Shown here: positions 12,378 to 24,994 of the stretch, piece after piece
Numbering within the stretch: the stretch's first letter is position 1
How the letters are laid out: every line of letters starts with the position of its first letter
NCBI GenBank assembly: GCA_947000775.1
Contig: CAMQGK010000008.1
Span: 14,765,501-14,829,500 of the forward strand
Reading direction: 5' to 3'
Source of the DNA: Pterois miles
Lineage: Eukaryota; Chordata; Actinopteri; Perciformes; Scorpaenidae
Length of the DNA: 64,000 bases
Made by a program: the position numbers and the translations under genes
Notes under the pieces: model-generated
Databases searched by the model: none
Told to the model about the DNA's origin: nothing
What the model saw: the letters and a program-made list of their open reading frames with translations, nothing else

Positions 12378-13225
12378 TAGGGATGTTAATAATTAATTGA
12401 TTATCCATTTTACAGATCCACGAATTTCATGGTAATTAGGTTATAATCAGCAAGTAGCAAGTAAGTTGTAGCGTTTATTCACCGACAAATGTCTGCACAC
12501 CACTACAGCTACGTTCATAGCTATAAAGTCACTGACAAACTCACACTTACCACCGCCAACACACACACAGTCCGTTGGACACTCGCTAACGTTACACTGC
12601 ACTACCAGACCATATGTGTGTGACAATGGCGAGCACGAAGCCACCAGCAACGCTACTGCTCCGAATGTAGCACAAACCAAACAGAGAGGGTCTGTCAGAC
12701 ACTCGCTATCATTACACCGCGCAGACAGAGTAACGTTACCCAGGGAGACAGAGTAACGTTACCCAGGGAGACAGATAAACATTACCCAGGGAGACAGAGT
12801 AACGTTACCCAGGGAGACAGATTAATGTTACCCAGGGAGACAGAGTAACGTTACCCAGGGAGACAGATTAACGTTACCCAGGGAGACAGATTAACGTTAC
12901 CCAGGGAGACAGAGTAACGTTACCCAGGGAGACAGAGTAACGTTACCCAGGGAGACAGATTAACGTTACCCAGGGAGACAGAGTAGTCATGCTGGCCAGA
13001 CAGAGTAACGTTACGCCGGGCAGACACACAGCTGACAAACCCGAAACTAAACTTAACATTGTGGTGGAGACTTACTGGGAAAGTGGCTGCATGTTTCCTT
13101 GACAACACACGCCGTACCATGGCTGTTCACTCTAACAGGGGACTTGTCGGTTAATGGTTAATAAGCAGTTAACAAGGATCGGTTATCGGTTAAAAAAAAA
13201 ATAAAAATCAAAATTAGCATCCCTA
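12378..13225. mobile_element. hAT-like MITE, family D copy 1
   Basis: The left terminus TAGGGATGTTAAT and right terminus ATTAGCATCCCTA are inverted repeats. The flanking octamers GTTGCTTT (12370-12377) and GTAGCTTT (13226-13233) differ at one position and fit an 8-bp target-site duplication, typical of hAT transposases. The same ends and duplication length occur at 44163-44755. The interior is AT-rich at both edges (GGTTAAC-type motifs) and carries an 11-copy 23-bp minisatellite. A short stretch near 12410-12470 resembles family F (39906-40296). No transposase ORF is present. Confidence 0.8.
12724..12985. repeat. 23-bp minisatellite (11 copies)
   Basis: The phrase ACCCAGGGA recurs eleven times at an exact 23-bp spacing from 12737 to 12967. 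The unit contains the perfect palindrome GTAACGTTAC in most copies, with single-base variants such as AAACATTAC or TTAATGTTAC in a few. The array lies inside the hAT-like element at 12378-13225 and is absent from its sibling at 44163-44755. Confidence 0.95.
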
Positions 13226-14034
13226 GTAGCTTTACTGTCAGATTCCGGCATGTCTCTGGGCTTATTCCTTCATTACTCTGAGCTATTTTTACTTCGCTTT
13301 GTTGTGACAAACTTGAGGGGCTGTGTGCGCCACTTTGTGCATTCCATATTCCCTCTGGAGTTTATGAGAGCATTCTACATGGATTAAATGAAAGAGACGT
13401 ACAGTGTAAAGAGGGGATAGCTGACTGCATTGGCTGTCTTGTCTCTCACAGCAGCTACAGAATAGTCACACTGCATGTGCACCCTCCACAGCGGCCTCTG
13501 ACAGTCTCATAGTGAGGTTGCATCTTGGGAAGGGACTGACTAAAAAGTGACTCTGATCCGAGCTCTCAGTCTGTGTGTTGATTAGGCGTCATCTCTGAAT
13601 ACCAGAGGTGAACCAATGGAAGTCTGAACAGTTTCTGCTTATAGTGTGCATTTAAATATGGAGGAAATTAACTCTGCTGCAAACAATGTTTATGATAATA
13701 ACGTGGTTTGTGCAGTAGCTTAATCTCCACAATTGAACATCACTCTTATGATTTTTGAATCGTTAATGCAATTACCAAAAGTAAAAAGCTAACGTTAGGC
13801 TATAGACAAACTGCACCAAGGTTGCATGAGCGTGCGTATCCACAATAAGGCTAAAGCCGGACATGTAAGCGTGATGACGTTTAGTAGTCTCATTTAGCCA
13901 CTTCTTAGCAACTACACATAAAGCCTTCAATAGTCATGAGTGGAATATTTACCCTTTCAAAAAAAACATTGACGAGGGAACCGGATGTGCTAAAATGCTA
14001 ACTCTTTCTGGGTTCTAGGACTCATTCCTGTAGC

Positions 14035-14285
14035 ACTCTTAGATGTTAGCATGAAATTTTGTGCTGACTTTAATATTTTCTTTGGGAAGAATTGCAAGGA
14101 CTTTGATCATCCCGACTTTTCACCTATCGCTGTCATCAGGTCAAAATTTATTTTGACCTTTGCTTTGGTCTACAACCAAATACTTGCAAAATGACATTCC
14201 CATCAGCCTCAGCCGTACTGAACTAAGATTGTGAGCATGCTGATGTTAGCGTTAAGCTCGCTCAGAGAAGCAAGCATGGCTGTTA
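14035..14285 (+). repeat. Dispersed repeat fragment (family not named)
   Basis: Contains phrases I recognise as widespread in teleost genomes: GTTAGCATGAAATTTTGTG, CAAAATGACATTCCCATCAG, CCTCAGC and GAGCATGCTGATGTTAGC. The recognition is from memory and no second copy is present in this window, so the call is tentative. Confidence 0.4.
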
Positions 14286-14536
14286 AGTCTTGTTTGAATA
14301 TGCAGAACAATGACAGCATTGCAAATGGCCAATTTTTGTAATTATTCTTCCTCGTCGATTTTACACAAAGACCTAAATACAGTATATTTTAATCTTTTCA
14401 TACCAAGCCTCTGCCGATTAAATGCCTGTCACCTTGGGGAGAAACGTGAGGCAGCAGCCGCCCAATCCCATCATACTGGCCCAGTAGACCCTCAACAATG
14501 TGCAAACCCTGTATGCTCTGCTGTCTACCACACGCC

Positions 14537-14538
<2 letters not shown>

Positions 14539-14608
<70 letters not shown>
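14539..14608. repeat. (CA)35 microsatellite
   Basis: Seventy uninterrupted bases of CA dinucleotide inside an intron. It creates long artificial Thr-His and Cys-Val reading frames that are not genes. At this length and purity it is likely to be polymorphic and could form left-handed DNA, which is a general property of such tracts. Confidence 0.98.
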
Positions 14609-14611
<3 letters not shown>

Positions 14612-15109
14612 GGCGGTCGAAACACACATACAGTCACAAAGGGAAAGGCGTATGTAAATAAATGTTGGTGGAAAATACACACTACTTGAAAAGGCCACCT
14701 ATCACACACACAAAGGTCATTTCACTGACACATTTCATAAGTTATTATATACACGCACACACACCCTCTCCTCTGCTGCAGCGCCACATCCAGCTCCATC
14801 ATATTAAGCGCTGTGATTGCTTGTCATGCAGAGGCTTCTCTTTCCTCCCCTCCACCCCACCCTGCTCCCGCCCGCCGCCCAAATTGGCTCTAAAACCACA
14901 TGTCACTTTTGATTTGACCCGGCAGACCCTGAAACAATAACTTCATCAGGCCCTGTTAGACTCTCGTCCTGACCAGACAGCTCCAAAAACAAACGCTGAT
15001 TTCCCTTCATCTAGTCTGGAGGGCACCTTTCTTCTTTTCCGCTCTGTCTCGGATGCACAAATGGCCGTCACAGTGCTGTCCAAGCGCTCACGGCTTGTCA
15101 AAGACATTG

Positions 15110-15718
15110 GCTGTATCCAAAACCACTTCTTACATACTACTGCCGAACGCAGTTTGCAGTATAAAGTACATACTCCATACTGCGTTCCCAAGTAGTATGC
15201 AATATGAACCAGTTTAAGTGATGTATTTTGCAGTATGCTAGACTAGACTTTAGCCTTTAAACCAGCTCTTAAAGTACTGGACAACAGATCCCTAGCTATC
15301 CCCTAGCTAGCTGTCACGGCAGTTTGTGGAGCTTCTAAACTCTGAAAACGTTTATGTAAATGTTCCACTCACCATCTAATGCTGTACAACTGTTAATATT
15401 CAAAATCTACACGGTTAATTTCTTGCCTCAGACATTTTCAGAACTGGATTTAGTGATGAAATAGCTACGAAAAATGTAAAAAAAAAAAAAAAAAAGTAGC
15501 TGTTTTTGGTTGCTGTTGTAAGAGCAGCATGTACCGTTCCAGCACTTTGCTTTGTGGGATACAGTAGGCGGTTCGATGCATACTGGAGATTTTTTCCAAA
15601 TCAGTTTAACAGTTTTTTACATGCTGTAGATTCTGCTTTTGTTCACATACTGTGTACTACATGCTACATTTTGGCCCAAACAGTATGTACTAGTAGTGTT
15701 GGTTGCAGTTTCGAATAC
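15110..15718. mobile_element. Non-autonomous DNA transposon with exact 8-bp TSD
   Basis: The element is flanked by identical octamers AGACATTG at 15102-15109 and 15719-15726. The left end GCTGTATCCAAAACC and the right end GTTTCGAATAC form an imperfect inverted pair. Subterminal phrases TACATACTACTGC and ACAGTATGTACTAG are likewise inverted-like. An 8-bp duplication suggests the hAT superfamily. A poly(A) run lies near 15478-15495. The interior encodes nothing recognisable. Confidence 0.7.
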
Positions 15719-16997
15719 AGACATTGTCACATGTTGTAGTTGTAATGTAGAATTATACAGGTCGCCAAGCGGATTCTTGGACACTTGCATGTGCACCGAC
15801 TTTGGGAGGTATAACTAATTCCCCCCCTACTGCATCATAATCATAACCACCACTTGTCAATATGGCTTACTCATGCCTGTGTCACTGGCTCAGAGTGTAA
15901 CTGTGACACCAGCAACTCCTCGGGAGTAAACTGTCCTGTCTGAACAGATCATCTTCTGATTTGGAGGAGTTGCTGCTCACACACAGCAAGAGTCGGGGTG
16001 GTTTTATTTATTTTTTTGTTTTGTTTAAGAAACTTGAGGTGTTTGGTAAACCAAGAGGACTGACTGTGAAGAATGATGTGTGTCCTCGACTTTCTATATG
16101 ACCCTTTACTGGAGGCCGACTGGAGACCCTGTGGGCTGACATGTGGGCGTGTCCTCTTGTCAAGGACACTAGATGAGTGACACAAGGGGGTCCGTAAGGT
16201 GTACTGACACTGTTAATGTGCATCTCTAAGTGTGATGTTTCAAGGTTCTCTGTGTATGTACACTAGCATGGTTATTCTCCTGTATTTTTCTTGCTGATGT
16301 CCACAATTTGACAATCTACAGTATCCCTCCCATCCTTTCCCATTCCTTCTCTTTTTTTCCCATTAATACTCCCACTCCAAACATGCTTAGTGATGAGATA
16401 ATAGAGTGCGACTCAGCCATTATGTCAACAGTGCATATGCCAGACATTAAGCCTCATCATTATGAAGTTAAGGGACAAGAGCAGGGTCCCTTGTGGGCCC
16501 CTGACGGGCCTAATGGTCTGATAATGGGATGACATGTAATGGCCCATCTCAGTGGAATGGATGTATCTCTCCAGCACAGAACTTATCACATATAGCAAAC
16601 ATGCAGTTTTACACCCACACACATGCATTAATAGGCATTATTTGTCTGAGAGTCCCACCCACCTGGGTGTTGCACATATGTCAGAACAAGCGCGCCCATA
16701 TAGACTGATAGTAAATCATAATTACAGTGATGAAGTACCCTTCCAGCTCTCTTAATTGAAAACAAATGGGACCCAGGCCTGTCCCTGGTGTCTCTGTGCT
16801 GATGAGTAGAAGGCTGTCCTCACCAGCTTGCAATCCCACAGAGAAAACAGTAGCAGCATTCAAAAGATATCCAGAGGATTCATTCGTCATCATTAAACAC
16901 AATTACACACAAAGAAAGAAGTTTCAGGAAAAGACGTGTGAATGAGGTGCAAATGGGCGGACATACAGGAGGAGCAGCCGTTTCATACCTGTGTAAA

Positions 16998-17405
16998 GGC
17001 CCAGACACACCAAGCCATAAGAGAAGAATAAGCGGCAACGAAGGCCTCCAGTTGAGTCCCCTCACGTTGCCTTTGTCTTGTCGAAAACCTTAACCGTGAA
17101 CACAACACGCGTCCACTCTGCTCCTACGTGAGATGAAATAACTCTCCACACCAGCAGGTGGTAGTAGTCTGTATTTGTCATTCTAAAAGGGATACCAGAA
17201 AACTGAGAGCTGAGCTGGCTTGCTGTCCTCATGTCCGTTTCTCCTCTCGACTCTTTCACCGACGGGCACTACCGCCGATTCAACATGCTGAATCAGCCGA
17301 AAAAACTCCATCACAGGCGGACTACAGCCAAAGTTGCGTGACACACCACAAAAACTACACTCACCGATGGCCTCAAACTGTTCGACGTCTTGGTGTGTCA
17401 GCGCC
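16998..17405. mobile_element. MITE with GGC..CAGACACACCAAG ends
   Basis: The left end GGCCCAGACACACCAAGCC and right end CTTGGTGTGTCAGCGCC are clear inverted repeats. Both are bordered by TAAA (16994-16997 and 17406-17409), compatible with a short duplication of the kind made by PIF/Harbinger transposases, though TAAA in an AT-rich setting is weak evidence. The interior is GC-richer than the surrounding intron and encodes no transposase. Confidence 0.6.
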
Positions 17406-18480
17406 TAAAAAAGCACCAAATCTGCATACATACAAACACTCCCATGAGGCCTGAGGGGTCTCTCATTTCAGAACTCCATCCGGGTCTATATTTTGCTCTC
17501 AGATGCACATTAGTGTAGTATCTCTTTCACAAACAAACACACTCCCTCTTTCCTTACACCCATTGATTTATCCATAAAAGCTCTCTGCCTTCTCCTCTGA
17601 GTAATTACCTCATCAGGTCTGTTTTTAACCCACATCCTTACAGCAGCACCCCTCCCTCCACTCTCCGTCCTCCCTCATATCCACATGACTCATAATAGGG
17701 GTCAAAGTTTGCACCAGTCCATGTGGCATGGTGGGACGTCTCCACGGAGAAAAAATATTAATGAAACCATCAGCTGAACAAAATACAGTCAGAAAAGCCA
17801 CACATGTTCGACCGCCCCCACTCCACCCCTTCACCACAAGTCCTGGTAACACATTAGTATTGGACCCTGGTTAAATGGTCGACCCTATCCTCCCTTCATC
17901 CACCGATCCATCTAGATGAATGGTAATGACCATAGAGAGGGAGAGCCACTGCTGAATTAAACATTTCCTTCCAATGAGGATCTTATTTTTCTCCTTTGGC
18001 AGCGCGAGGTGACATTTTTTTTTTTTCCCCCCAGCTGGCAGAGGTACTTTATCATTGTGCAGCTCAGGTGCATAGGGGGTCAATGACACAGGCCCAGCAT
18101 TGTTCTAATATATTCCATCTCAGGGCAAATTAGATGCATTTCGCTGTGAACCTCTAGTCTCAGGGTCAAGCCGCAACTGGCCCCGCAATTTATTTGACTG
18201 CCAGATTCAGGCTGCCTTTTCAGAGGAAGTGGCACGTGCCCAGCCCCATAATGGCTGAACCGGCAGCAAACCAGGGTCCAATCTCCCTAACGTGTTGCCC
18301 AGGAAATCCCATGTGATTGAAACACTCCCTCTATCTCCCCTGTCTTTCTGTTTCTGTATTACTTTGTGTTTCATGTGCAAGCTAACCTAGACACCTTGAC
18401 TGATTAGTTTTTTTTGCCCTTTTTCTTTCCCTCTTCCCATGGTCTCTCCTCTTCGTCACCTCTCCATCTCCACATATCAG

Positions 18481-18806
18481 GTCGCCAGTTGACCATCTTC
18501 AACAGCCAGGCGTTCATCAAAATTGGTGGCGGTGGAGAGAAGGGGCGCCACTTCCAGGGCCAGATCTCAGGTCTGTACTACAACGGCCTGCAGGTGCTCA
18601 AACTGGCGGCCGAAGGCGACCCCAACGTCCAGACCCAGGGTAACCTGCGGCTGGTGGGCGACGTGCCCTCGGTGCTCACCACCGACACCACCTCCACCAC
18701 CCCGCTGGCTGATATGTCCACCACAATCATGGAGACAACCACCACCATGGCCACGACCACCACCCGCAAACAGCGCTCGCCCACCATGAGGGACAGTGTC
18801 ACACAG
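18481..18806 (+). CDS. nrxn2: nrxn2 exon: end of LNS6 domain and Thr-rich stalk
   Basis: Two bases complete a Gly codon and are followed by 108 codons, ending in phase 0 at ...ACACAG before GTGAGC. The acceptor is CACATATCAG with a long upstream pyrimidine tract. Residues 1-60 complete the sixth LNS (laminin-G-like) domain, the neuroligin-binding module shared by alpha- and beta-neurexins: GRQLTIFNSQ, IKIGG, then FQGQISGLYYNGLQVL, LAAEGDPNV and LRLVGDVPSVL. After that come the Thr/Ser-rich residues of the stalk (TTIMETTTTMATTTTRK), a likely O-glycosylated linker. The LADMSTTIMETTTTMATTTT block matches neurexin 2 better than the neurexin 1 version I recall. It joins in phase with the exon at 27568 and, through Gly, with either the SS4 exon or the exon before it. 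Confidence 0.95.
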
Positions 18807-18959
18807 GTGAGCTACCAGAGAGGTGACATTTAGTCACTGAGATGTTTTGATGTATTTACCTCTAATTGGCACTCGGTCACAGGTCCACTAAATAATTTAC
18901 TATAAATCCTAAAATAGTTTTCTTTCATTAAAAATGTTTTATTGCAATACTTTAAACAA

Positions 18960-19205
18960 GGTGATATGTACCCCTAAAACCCATTTTCGTACACGTATCT
19001 TGAGGTCAGAGGTCAAGGGACCCCCTGTGAAAATCACCATGACAGTTTTCCCTCGCCAAAATTTTGTGTAGCTTTGATGAGTTAACAAGTGAACAAGCTA
19101 GTATGACATGGTTGGTACCAATGGATTCAATAGGTTTTCTAGTTGAATGTGATGCTAGTATCTTCACTCTAACCTTAAAACCGAGCCCGCTACAACCTCC
19201 AAAAA
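18960..19205 (+). mobile_element. Dispersed repeat family A, internal fragment
   Basis: Shares GAGGTCAGAGGTCAAGGGA, the run CTCGCCAAAATTT, GGTTTTCTAGTT and GATGCTAGTATCTTCACTCT with the copies at 1-493 and 26715-27165. Both ends are missing. It is the most truncated of the four copies. Confidence 0.7.
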
Positions 19206-21740
19206 TTTTGAGAACCCCTGTTATAAAGTTCCTCCAACATCTCAAGTTTGAAAGATTAAACAGCATGGTCAAGTGTCCAGATCGCACCCCTTCAACGAGT
19301 AGATGCACATTTCAAAAGAAATCCCATGTCAACTATGAGGTCAAACAGTCACATACGCAGCACAGTATTTATCATGTGCGCATCCCCTTTTTTCAGCCAC
19401 ATTCAGATGTTCAAACAGCGTAAGAGGGAGTCACATAACAGCTTTGTGCGGCTAGTCCTATTAGACCAATTGACACTGCAATTTTGATTTGCTCTAAGAG
19501 GACACGGCTGACTAAACGTGCCCTGCTGCTGGAAATTACAACACATCCAGACAGATCAACAAAGGCTGGAGGAGGGGAGGAACGTAATGAAAAGGAAATC
19601 CGGTGGCAGCAACAGCACAACAACTTTGGGTGCCATAAACTTATATTTATGTCTCTCCTTCACACGCATGTGAAAGGCTGTGATTTATGGTCTGATGATT
19701 ATCCCGGTGTGCTATGGGCAGCCATGGCTATCGTGGTAAGTAACAATTAGGAAACAGTAGGGAAGCGTTGTTGCCCACATACTGGAGGATGGGAGTCACG
19801 GTGCATCCAGACCCACGACTCTCATAAATGGACGTAATAACAGGCTCCCTGTGTTCCAGGAGGGGGAAGTGCTCTAGGTCACAGCCAGTATCTTTAGCTA
19901 CAAGCTGTGTGTTGTGCAAAAACACCTTGCTGCATTGCGTTTTAAAGTAAGTGTGATCCAGATTATTGGAGCAGATGCAAGTTTTTCTTTCGCGTCTCTC
20001 TCGGATGTACATTTCGTCAGCTATTTCCATGTTATTGTAATTACTTTGTACTGTAACTACTTAAAAGCCGTCTATTGAACTTCAACTGTCCAACAAACTT
20101 TTCATGATGTCGCAGGAAACACAAAGGCAAGGTGCCAATTACCAGCGCGGTCCTCTCATTCGGTCCTGTTCATTAGCCGAAGAAGCTTATCCGAGATCAG
20201 TCAGCAAGCCACTCGCGCTCGTCCCTGACATCCGCGATCAGCAGATTCAGAATATATTTAGACCAGCTCCCTCTTTGTCCCTTTATCATCGTCATCTCAA
20301 ACCTTCCATCCTTTGAAAGTCCCATCCGTCTCGTTTTTGCAGCAGCGCCAATTAGACTGAAGTCAAGGTGAGGCTGTTGAGTGCGCAATTCATGCCACTT
20401 TATATTGCAAACACCCGGTTCAAAGAAAAAAAAAATGAATGTTTTTTTGCATTAACTCCCGCTTATTTGTTGTTTTTCCTCGTCTAGTGTAGAAAAGGTC
20501 ACTTAATGAGGCTTCATCAAAGCAGTGCAGCTGACAAAAACCATGAAGGTGGTCCCGCTCACAAATGTTCACCCGCGCTTGTTCTCTCAGTCGTGGTTGA
20601 GGCTGCCGTGTAATTACAAGCGAGTGGGATTTTTTGGACTCAAAGGTCGGTCAAAGCTCCCTCACAGACAACGCTGTCTCCAGCACGCCCAGTTGGCATG
20701 ACTTATTTAGATGACTGGTCTGTGGTTTAGTGTTTCAGCGTCCTCTCTCTAAACATGAGATCAATGGAACCTGACTCTGAGATGTCACATGTAGCCATCC
20801 ACTCAGTTCAATATCATATCTCTGGCCTCCAGACGTCTTGGCGGAAATATTCTTCTGTGTTCGGCTTATAACAAGCTTCCACAGCGGCGGTCTATGATGT
20901 GAAATTGGCAGCCATAGACGGCCTTGTTTGATAAATTATCTGGAACCATTTTAGTGTAGCAAAGGACTCGGAGTGTCTGTTTCGCTGTTGTTACAAGCCC
21001 TAATGTGTGCTGCGTTTGCTGACTGACGTTAATGTTGGGTCATAAAAAAGCAGAGTCCCACCTTTTAGAGTGTTTTTTTATTGCTAAGAATCTATTTTTC
21101 AGCTAGTGTACACACAATATAACAGTTTCTTCTTTATTATTGTGATGTACCTAGCGGAACATAGTGTAATTGTCGCAATGGCCCAAAATGGCATTAAAGG
21201 TACGTGCTTTAGAATGAATAGACATTACAAAAGAGTCACTCATCCACAGACTTTAATGATGAAGACGTTTTGCAGTGTACACAAACATAAAAGCATTATT
21301 GGGGCGTAACGATCATTCATATCATTTAGTGTGACACAATCATTTTTATTCTGGAAGTTGCGAGGCGGCATTGAAGCTCCTGCTTTCCCTCGACACAGAG
21401 AGGAAAATAAAAATAATATCTTCTAACTCCACACAGTTGTAGTCAAGTAAAATTAAGCAGAAATTCAAGAAAACTTGAGGATTACATTGATTTTGAACAG
21501 CTGTTAGGCAGCACACAGTATGAAATCTTTGCTATTTGCTCTCCTAAGCACTCCCCGTCTGGAATGTCTGTCCTGGGAAAAAGCCTGTGGTGCACAGTGT
21601 GTGTTGTCGTTTGTCTTTGTATTTATGGCAGCGACAGCAGTTTGGAATAAATAGAGGAAAAATGGGTATTTAACATGAGCGGTGGTGTGTATCGTAGCAG
21701 AGCAGACGAGGAGAAGCACGTCGTGTACTGAAACTCAAAA

Positions 21741-22075
21741 CTACGGAAGCCCTGAGAGACGAGCGAGGGGGAAAAAAACATTCAGGTGATCCATTTTCTG
21801 AGTCTGATCTAAATTGTTTTCTTTCCTTTGTTTACGACTCAAGAACAGGTGAAAAAAGGTTAAAATGAGTATTTCAACAGCAAACAAAAACCTGCCACCT
21901 GTTTTAACAGATGAAAAATTATCCTGGCAAAACTTTTTTTTCCCACCTGTTGTACAGATGAAACATTTTTTAAGGAACTAAGAAAGATTATTAATACAAA
22001 ACCGTTTAAACACAATAGGAAAAAACAATTTAGATCAGACCAGAACTTTGTTTTGCCTCTCAGGGCTTCCGTACA
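21741..22075. mobile_element. Palindromic MITE with TACGGAAGCCCTGAGAG ends
   Basis: TACGGAAGCCCTGAGAG at the left and CTCTCAGGGCTTCCGTAC at the right are exact inverse matches over about 17 bp. Inner segments are also inverted: TCTGATCTAAATTGTTTTC near 21804 against AACAATTTAGATCAGACC near 22026. The transcript or single strand could fold into a long hairpin. No ORF is encoded. I could not define a convincing target duplication. Confidence 0.75.
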
Positions 22076-23378
22076 AACTCTTAAATACAACTGAAACTCA
22101 ATCAAAACTCACTGTAAACGGCTCAAATTTGGGCGCTTTGAGTAATAAGTTGTTTTGTTTTTTACAGTAGATAAACAAAGTGCAACACTTAAGCACTCCA
22201 TTGTTTATGGCCATTTTCCATTAGACTCTGTTTTATAATGTGAAAAATAGGTAATAAATAAAGGAGCAAAGAGACAACACAGGCCATTTCAGTCGAGTAT
22301 GACAATAGAATAGAAACAATTTTATTCTACTTTTGTGCAGCACTTTTTAGGTGGATGATTTACTGGCGTCATGTAGTTGCTTTCAGTCCAAAATGGCGGA
22401 AGCGCAGCTCTGCTGCTGGACGCAAGGTCGCAGTGGAACAAACAATTGGCTTTCACTTCTTGGCAATACACGTTCTTTGATGTAGCTGCTAGATGTGGGT
22501 TTTGAAGGTCTTAACAAATGTAATTACAGCTCCTATGTGTTGGACGTTATCTACAACACCCAAGGTGCATTTTGGCAAGACAACTTCTAGCACCAAGCTT
22601 AAAATTTAGTTAAATGCACTGCAATCGGTGGTCTGAAGCTAAAGATTACGCTGTTGAGAAAGCAGATTTTGCAAAGTGCCGAATAAATGAACTTGTTTTC
22701 ACATTCTGAGTTAATTTTTGGATGAATTCAGCAACTTTGGTGCCATCTTTGGTACCTAAATTCAAAGACGAGTGTTCCTATTAGTAATCTTCCATTTCCT
22801 GTTTGTCACAGGTGGTTATTTTGGCTAACCAGTCAGCGGTGGCTGTAGTTTCCATCCTGTCAGAAGCTGCAGTAGTTAATTTAGAAGCAGTTTGTCATGT
22901 TGCAAGAAATTCACCAATTGAAGAGTTGTTTTTGGCTGTCATACATGTGTTACCATTTTTCTAGGCATTTTATTACTTATCATTGCACAGGAAGATGCCG
23001 TCCCTATTTTTAACCCCGCCTACAAAGCTCAGATTGTTTTTCCACTCGAAAGAGACTGACATCAGTGAGCAAAACGCAAGGCCTATTTAAATCCCTGAAA
23101 ATTATCAGGGAGGTGGACAGTGACTCAGAGGTCTGGAACCAAGTCAGATTTCACATTTTAAGTCCCACATACAGTGGTTTTAAGTAACGCAGACACACAG
23201 TGGGCACTGCTTTGTATAGTCGCCCGTTATGTGGCTGCTCAGGAGCTCAGTACAGTCTGGCTGTAGGTACGTTTGGTGACACTCAGTCTGTCAAAGTATA
23301 CAGTACATTACAGGAAATGTTTTATTCACTGATAGCTATTTGAGTTGTACATGATCTTCTTTTGCCAAGATGAGAAAC

Positions 23379-24302
23379 TAGAGCTGTCAAAGGTACCGTT
23401 ATAATAACGCCTTAACGAGAATTTGCTTTAACACCACTAATTTCTTTAACACTGCAATTTTTAGGTTGTAGTGGGCTCAGTTTTAAATGTAGAGTGAAAT
23501 AACTGGTATATGAAACTAGAAAACCAGAGGAATCCATTGGTGTTGTACTAATTTGTCGCAAAGGAGGCTAAATAAAGCTCCAAACTTGGGCTACCTTTAC
23601 TCTAGCAATTCTCCAGAACACAATTAATTTTAATCAACCTCTTTAAAAATGCTATATCCTGCCATCGGGCCCAACCGCTATTCAGTTTTTCTGAGGTTTT
23701 AGTTGGCTCAGGCTTGTGAAGTTCACAGGTTGATATCATATAAACCTAGAAAACCTGAGGAATCCATTTGTACCAACCATGTCATGCTAGCTTGTCGGGA
23801 AGGATGAACAACCCTCCAAAGCTGCACTAAATTTTGGCGAGGAGAAACTAGCATCGCTATTTCAAAGGGGTCTCTTGACCTCTGACCTCAAGATGTGTGA
23901 ATATAAATGAGTTCTTTTGGTCCCCACCAGTCTCCCCTTTACAGACATGCCCACTTTATGATAATCAGTCAGTTTGGATCAAGTCATAGTCAAGTCAGCA
24001 CACTAACACACTGACAGCTCCTGTGTCCTGTTGGGCTGCAGTTTGCCATGTTACGATTTGAGCATATTTTTATGCTAAGTGCAGAACCTGTGAGGGTTTC
24101 TGGACAATATCTGTCATTGTTTTGTGTTGTTAATTGATTTCAAGTAAAAAAATATATACATATTGCATAAAGCACCACATTTGCCCACTCCCATGGTGAT
24201 AAGAGTGCTAAATACATGACAAATCTCCTTTTACAGTACAGTTTGAACAGATAAAAAAATCTGATAAATCATGACTAACTATGGACAATCATGTGATATG
24301 CA
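23379..24302 (-). mobile_element. Dispersed repeat family A, longest copy
   Basis: The + strand begins with TAGAGCTGTCAA (23379-23390), the inverse of the right end of the 1-493 copy. It then runs through inverse versions of the family landmarks (GACCTCTGACCTCAAGATG, GGTCCCCACCAGTCTCCCC, GGACAATATCTGTCATTG) to GGACAATCATGTGAT near 24300, where similarity stops short of the other terminus. At about 0.92 kb it is the most complete copy here. Confidence 0.75.
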
Positions 24303-24994
24303 TATACAGTATATGTACGTATGTATATATGCATGCAGTCCTTTGGGTAGTCAATAATCCATCCTCCGGAGCCTGTGGTGTAATTTTGTGCTAGAGCAAA
24401 CATAGTAATAGCATTACAAATACAGTGATGGGCAAAGCCAACAGGAACTATGGGGCTCTAATGAATATCCCCAGCACCCGCCAAGAGACAGTGGCGACAG
24501 CAGGAGACAGGCCAGGGTGGCAGAAAGCAAACGAGCGGAAACACAAATTTCAATTTCTCCAAAAGCTCTGAGCTACCCGCCTCGCTGCAGCTTTGATCAC
24601 AGTCGAATAATGTGCTTTGATGCTTAGAATAAAAGATCCACCTTTTGATGTGTATGTGGGGCCTGATTTTCTTCTCCGCTTCACCCCTTGATACTGTGGG
24701 TTCACATGAAACAGTCGGAGTCATCACTCGCCTCGGTCTGACCCAAATTTGGTGTCAAGGTGTTATAAAACTAAGATCACAAGCCGCTCGCTCGCTGCTA
24801 CTGTCTTAAGTCGAGAGCAGTCCCAAGTGTTTGTGAATTCTCTCCGATTCCATCTGGATGGATGCGAGATGGTTTAAAGTTGTCTCCTTGCGGATTCAAC
24901 TTGGAAACTGATAAGAAAAGTTGTGACCAGGTCAAACTGCAGTTTGGAGCTACTTGTTCAGCTCTTCTCCAGCTTTATAAATGCACTTGGTGCA

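Larger units (their letters stand above)
5106..18480 (+). other. nrxn2: nrxn2 intron between SS4 and LNS6-end exons
   Basis: A 13.4-kb intron with a GT donor at 5106 and an AG acceptor at 18479-18480. A long pyrimidine tract (18410-18470) gives a strong acceptor. Mobile elements fill 5857-6935, 8285-9180, 12378-13225, 14035-14285, 15110-15718 and 16998-17405; a retroposon tail fragment sits at 11466-11510 and a CA microsatellite at 14539-14608. The stretches 5106-5856, 6936-8284, 9181-11465, 11511-12369, 13234-14034, 14610-15101, 15727-16993 and 17410-18400 hold only short chance ORFs. I see no exon-like block there with a neurexin match. Confidence 0.85.

Noticed and set aside
14310..14709. 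ORFs rich in Thr-His or Cys-Val
   Set aside because: Produced by the (CA)35 microsatellite in different frames.
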